NCBI GenBank assembly: GCA_015183035.1
Contig: JACZZP010000003.1
Location: 1,240,001-1,304,000, forward strand
From: Meloidogyne chitwoodi
Taxonomy: Eukaryota; Nematoda; Chromadorea; Rhabditida; Meloidogynidae
Reading direction: 5' to 3'
Length of the DNA: 64,000 bases
This document shows, one piece after another, positions 60,018 to 64,000 of the stretch; position 1 is the first letter of the stretch; the number at the start of each line of letters is the position of its first letter. Under the pieces are notes generated by a model. It was not told the DNA's origin and searched no databases. It saw nothing but the letters and a program-made list of their open reading frames with translations. The translations under genes and the position numbers were made by a program.

Positions 60018-61213
60018 TTAAAATATTAGCCGAGTTTGAAAAGCAACACAAAGTAATTCTTCACCAATATTATTATTATTAACCAGTCTTAAACGAAGCT
60101 CATAAGGAGGCTTAAAAAAATAATATTTATTATTTTTAAATTTTATTTTGTCCAAAATATAATTTTATTAATTAACTTTATGATCACGAAGCATTAGTCT
60201 CAACATTGCTAGAAAAACATGTGCTGGTTCTAATTCCATTTCAAGAACTTGGCGGCCTGGAAAAATTGGACATCCATCATTATTTTTACATATATTCACT
60301 ATATCACTAATAAAAATATATTATTTTATTTTTTTACTAAATTAATTTTACAATGCTCCAAATGTTGGAATATTTATCCATCCACAACCTGACCAACCAA
60401 CTTTTCGTTTTAGTAAAGCAATCTCTGCTCGAATATTTTCATAACTTTAAATATAAATTATTTAAAATTAATTTAAATAAATAAAAACCTTTTTGTGGAA
60501 TAACTTGTTAAATCCAAAAATATTTTAAGTATTGGGGATATATCATTTAATTCTAAAGGATATTCATAATGACCACTACTATTAGCTAATGCTGTATCAT
60601 GTACAACAAAAAGAGGAGGTCCATTCTCTGGATCTGAACAAGTAAATGCATAACTTAATTAATTAATTTAAATATATAAATTAGTATATTAACGGAGTAT
60701 TAAGAGTCCCATTTGGAAACATAGAACAATCATCATTTTGTAAATCATTTAATTTATTTGTATATTTTTGTTTATTATTATATTCTTCTTTTTCATTAAA
60801 TGTTGGAAAATCAGCAGAAATATAAAAAAATCCTGCAGCATTCATTTTACTATATCCTTTAATATTATTATATTTTTTTAATTTTTGTTGATTATATTGA
60901 TGAACTGGTATTCCATTAAATAATCTTTTTTAAATAATAAAATTTAATTTCTTTTGTATATTTAATACCTTTGTTTATTCAACATTATTTGATTATTTTT
61001 ATTTAAATTTAAAGGTTCTAATTGCCATCTTTCTTCTCTAAAAATTTCTTGATGACTTAAAAAACTTTCAGAATTTATATCTCTTCCATCTCTCCATTCT
61101 CTTTTAATTCTCCAAAAATGTTTATTATTAAATGGAATTTTATATTTTGCTGTTTTAATTAAAAATATAAATAATAATAATAAAATTAATAAATGAATAA
61201 AAAAATTATTCAT
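60018..61213 (-). CDS. secreted protein with probable ML (MD-2/GM2A-like) lipid-binding domain
   Basis: Start MNNFFIHLLILLLLFIFLIK is a signal peptide or anchor. After a basic linker (FWRIKREWRDGRDINSESF) the C-terminal 200 residues contain MNAAGFFYISADF, QNDDCSMFPNGTLNTPCYAF, YPLELNDISPILKIFLDLTS, GCGWINIPTFGAFVNICKNN, DGCPIFPGRQVLEMELEP, and LRLVNNNNIGEELLCVAFQT near the end. The order C..PL..W-x-(K/N)-(I/V)-P..G-x-C/..C..CP(I/L)..G and a late (L)LC(V/I) strand is the pattern of ML-domain proteins such as GM2A. These bind lipids in lysosomes or outside the cell. I place it by pattern only; a nematode-specific family with the same folds is equally possible. Six exons. Confidence 0.5.
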
Positions 61214-61659
61214 TAAAAAAAGAAATAAAAATAATTTTTAAAATAAAAAATATTTATTTATATTTCAGCTTTAAAGTTCAAAAAGAAATGTTAATAAAAA
61301 AAGCTTTTTTCGCGGTCTTTAAAAAACAAGATTTTCAACTAATTTAGTGTACAAGTTGCTCTCTTTCCGTTTCTAATAGAAGAAATTGAAAAAAATATAT
61401 TTAAAAGAACAATTGACTGATGGGGGAAATTTGACCTTTATATATGTATTATATAAAATTTAAATATTTGTTTATAAAAATATCGGAAAAATAAATCTTT
61501 TTTAAAAATATGTTTAACATTTTAAATCTCATAGTAACTTAATTTTTAAAAATAATTTATTTAAAATAATTAAATGAATGAAACAATTTATTAAACATAA
61601 AATAAAACACAAAAGATAATTTAATATATTTATTTATTTATAATTTAAAAAAACTATAA
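61214..61659. other. gap between two minus-strand genes
   Basis: 446 bp, AT-rich, no coding content seen; upstream region of the ML-like gene. Confidence 0.4.
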
Positions 61660-64000
61660 TTACCCAATATCCATTTCTTCTTCTTCTTCAACATTATCTC
61701 CATTTTTTAAATAATTTTCTTCTTCTTGTAATATTAAAGGAGAATTAAAAGTAGTAGAAGATTCCATTTCCTGTGTAATTTAATAATTTAAAAAATATAT
61801 AAATGAGCCCAAGATATAATTTTAATAAAATGGATTTTTTATAGAAAATTAAATTTAAAATTATTATTTTTTAATTTTAATAATGCAAAGAATGTAAATA
61901 AAAATCCTCCAAAAAGATGCAAAATATTAAAAAAAAATTTTCTGTGATTAAATCTATTTAATTATAAAGTAAATATGGTAAATGTCCAGTTGGCGGTCTA
62001 CCTGTCCGCAAAGAGAATTCGCTCTTTTCTTTCCTTCTCTTGCATTTTTTGCGTTAGGGGAAGTGCACGCTTATTTTTCCTCTACACTGTAATATGCCTT
62101 TTGGCACTTGGAAAGAAAGAGATAAAATAATTAAAATTAATTAATAATAAAGTGAAAATATATTTAAATTTTTCCTAAATCCTGATAACGGTGCGAATAC
62201 TCAACAGATCGAAGCTTTTTGGAATAGATTAAGATTCAGAATTGTCCGTCAGATGAGACATATTACAGAAACTGAACTACCAAAATACATTTTACTTGTT
62301 TTTATCCCCATTATAATCCCATAAAAGGTTGTTATCCACCTGATATTCTATAAATATATTTGAGAATGTTGTCCCAAATTTATGTTCTTTGATTATTAAT
62401 CTTTGGTCACTTTTAAAATAAATATATTTTCACTTTATTATTAATTAATTTTAATTATTTTATCCCTTTCTTTCCAAGTGCCAAAAGGCGCATATTACAG
62501 TGTAGAGGAAAAATAAGCGTGCACTTCTCCTAACGCAAAAAATGCAAGAGAAGGAAAGAAAAGAGCGAATTCTCTTTGCGGACAGGTAGACCGCCAACTG
62601 GACATTTACCAGTAAATATTTCAATTAATGTCTCTTATCCAGTGATGCAAAAGTTCCAGTTCCGGAACTATGCAGTTCCAGTTCCAGTTCCGGAACTGGA
62701 ACTACCAAATTTCTGGAACTGGTTTGGAACTGGAACTATGGAACTACAAATTTCTGGAACTGGTTTGGAACTGGAACTATGGAACTACAAATTTCTGGAA
62801 CTGGTTTGGAACTGGAACTATGGAACTACAAATTTCTGGAACTGGTTCGGAACTGGAACCATGGAACTACCAAATTTTTGGAACTGGAACTGGTTCTGGA
62901 ACTAGTTCCGGAACTGGAACTGGCCCGGAACTAGTTCTTTACCCCACAAAAGTTCCGGAACTGGAACTGGAACTATGAAAATTAAAAATATAGTTCCGGA
63001 ACTGGAACTATGAAAATTAAAAATGCAGTTCCGGAACTGGAACTAGTTCCGTGGAAATTTTGGAACTTTTGCATCACTGCTCTTATCTATCAGGAAATAA
63101 TTTTTCTAATTAAATATTAAAAAAAATACCAAATATCTAAATTCCAATAAATTATTGTCATTTATTGCCATAATATTATTATTTTGTTCTTCATTTACTT
63201 CTTCAATTTGTGGTTTTGATATATTTTTTAATATAGAAGAAAGAGAAGGTTGAACAAATAAAACTAATTCATTTCCAATAATTTTAGTTTTTGGTCTAAA
63301 AATTAAAAAATAAATTAATAAAAAAAAACTTTTGTAAAAGAGCAAAATTTCCTTCAATCCCATTGGAAATAAATTTGCGTAATTTATCACTGAGAATAAT
63401 TTTCTGGCTTTCATATTCATTTTCCAAATCTTCATCATCAATATCTTCAAAATCATAATATTCTTCAGAAGCTATTAAAATAAAATTTTAAATAATTTAA
63501 ATCAACAAATAAGATTATTTTTTATATGCGAAAAACGAATTTAGAATAAAAACAAATTTTAGGTTTTTATTTTAAAAATTATAAAGCAAAACCTTTCTCA
63601 TTTATTTGCTTCTCCTGTTCCAAAACTTTTTCTTCCTTAGGTTCTTCAATAATAGGCAAAGAAGTCTCTTCATCAAGTAATTCAGAATCCCTTTATAAAA
63701 ACTTGAATAAAATATTATTTTTAAAAAAAATAAACAAACCAATCAACAATTTCTACAATTTTAGGCCTACTAATCTGTCCAGAAGATGAACATGTTGTAG
63801 ATATAGGTTTTTTCTGAATTCCTTTATTTTGTTGTCCATTATCTTCAATATGAATATTATCAAGTTTTGAACTCATATTATCTTCATAACGTTTTTGTTT
63901 TGGTATTGGGCCATCAAAAATAAAAGAATTATCTAAATTCATATTAAATGAACTTGAAGTTCCTGAAGATTTTCTCTTTGTTGCACCTGGCAAAGTAATA
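61660..64000 (-). CDS. acidic intracellular protein (unknown), 5' end missing
   Basis: The gene enters from the right edge in an open frame (LPGATKRKSSGTSSSFNMNL..) with no ATG before the edge. Further exons give LDNIHIEDNGQQNKGIQKK, PKIVEIVDW, DSELLDEETSLPIIEE, YYDFEDIDDEDLENEYESQK, IILSDKLRKFISNGIEGNFA, KTKIIGNELVLFVQPSLSSI and NNLLEFRYL. A donor at 63129 (TTG|GTATTT) and an acceptor at 61770 (CAG|GAAATG) join in phase to a last exon EMESSTTFNSPLILQEEENY ending EEEEEMDIG. The 1359-bp intron between them holds two transposons (61976-62610 and 62640-63079). Strongly acidic, no membrane segment; probably nuclear or cytosolic. Family not recognised. The last exon could instead be a separate small gene, but phase and acceptor support the join. 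Confidence 0.55.
61976..62610 (+). mobile_element. Merlin-like element, copy 2
   Basis: 635 bp. Inverted arms of about 195 bp beginning GGTAAATGTCCAGTTGGCGG and closing with its complement; exact 9-bp repeat AGTAAATAT at 61967-61975 and 62611-62619. The arms match copy 1 at 22731 closely. Between the arms lies a transposase C-terminal fragment (62181-62324). GG/CC ends, 9-bp duplication and that fragment point to Merlin. Confidence 0.88.
62181..62324 (+). pseudogene. C-terminal fragment of ISXO2/Merlin-type transposase
   Basis: Open frame PDNGANTQQIEAFWNRLRFR followed by IVRQMRHITETELPKYILLV and a stop. TGAHTQ-x-IE-x-(F/L)W is the segment of ISXO2/IS1016 transposases that carries the last catalytic acid (here the E of QIEAFW). 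The rest of the enzyme is deleted. The same region in copy 1 (22731-23292, minus strand) is shorter and ends early at a stop. Confidence 0.65.
62640..63079. mobile_element. hAT-like non-autonomous element D with GGAACTGGAACT-word body
   Basis: 440 bp, starting 30 bp after the Merlin-like copy 2. Ends are a perfect 18-bp inverted repeat CAGTGATGCAAAAGTTCC..GGAACTTTTGCATCACTG. Exact 8-bp direct repeats CTCTTATC flank it at 62632-62639 and 63080-63087. The entire body is GGAACTGGAACT, TTCCGGAACT and a roughly 45-bp tandem unit (CTATGGAACTACAAATTTCT plus GGAACTGGTTTGGAACTGGA) repeated about three times. Overlapping open frames in it are only repeats of N/W/F/G/T/L. Confidence 0.92.

Noticed and set aside
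62576..62978. Two overlapping plus-strand ORFs of N/W/G/T/L repeats
   Set aside because: They are translations of the GGAACT word array of element D and the arm of a Merlin-like element; no protein signal.
62640..63079. CRISPR-like look of repeated units
   Set aside because: Repeat units abut without unique spacers and lie between hAT ends with an 8-bp duplication; the genome is eukaryotic.

Overview
The window looks like nuclear DNA of an AT-rich nematode. Genes are split by many small introns of about 40-60 nt (GT..AG, T-rich), spaces between same-strand genes are often only 130-270 bp, and the gene families are animal ones (BORC, COP9-type JAMM, golgin, Src). Many short introns plus very high AT fit a plant-parasitic tylenchid such as Meloidogyne. 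That is an inference from gene style; no species marker was seen.

Left part (1-34.8 kb) is gene-dense housekeeping DNA: an RSF1-like chromatin remodelling subunit (-, runs off the left edge), RPN11/PSMD14, a katanin p80-like WD40/con80 protein, RPB11, a Vasa-type DEAD-box helicase, an RRP7-like protein (-), VPS33B, and then a tight + strand run of RBX1, RPS28, RPL5, a divergent UPF1/SMUBP2-like helicase, MRPS27 and BORCS8. The gaps in that last run are only 132-198 bp, as in a nematode operon.

Middle part (34.8-53 kb) is extremely AT-rich (by eye mostly A/T with endless AAAT/ATTT units). It holds few, widely spaced genes for membrane or signalling proteins: a Cys-rich single-pass membrane protein, a leucine-rich-repeat surface protein, a Src-family kinase (SRC-2/Src42A/FRK type) and a long Ser/Pro/Asn-rich protein. 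Right part (53-64 kb) returns to housekeeping genes (EMC6, a GRIP golgin, SNX3), followed by three minus-strand genes: two secreted/surface proteins and an acidic protein cut by the right edge.

The most interesting layer is mobile DNA. Eight small non-autonomous transposons have ends and target duplications that can be read directly. Four are hAT-like (ends TAGAG/CAGTG, exact 8-bp duplications), and their bodies are built from short, often palindromic words, a different word in each (CCGGGA, CTGGAT/CCTGG, ATCCGCAAA/TCCTCA, GGAACTGGAACT). Four are Merlin-like with GG..CC ends, long inverted repeats and 8-9 bp duplications; three of these keep pieces of an ISXO2/Merlin-type transposase (N-terminal Cys motif in one, C-terminal IEAFW end in two). 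Most sit inside introns of essential genes (RPN11, katanin, VPS33B). No intact transposase is present, so the activity must come from elsewhere.
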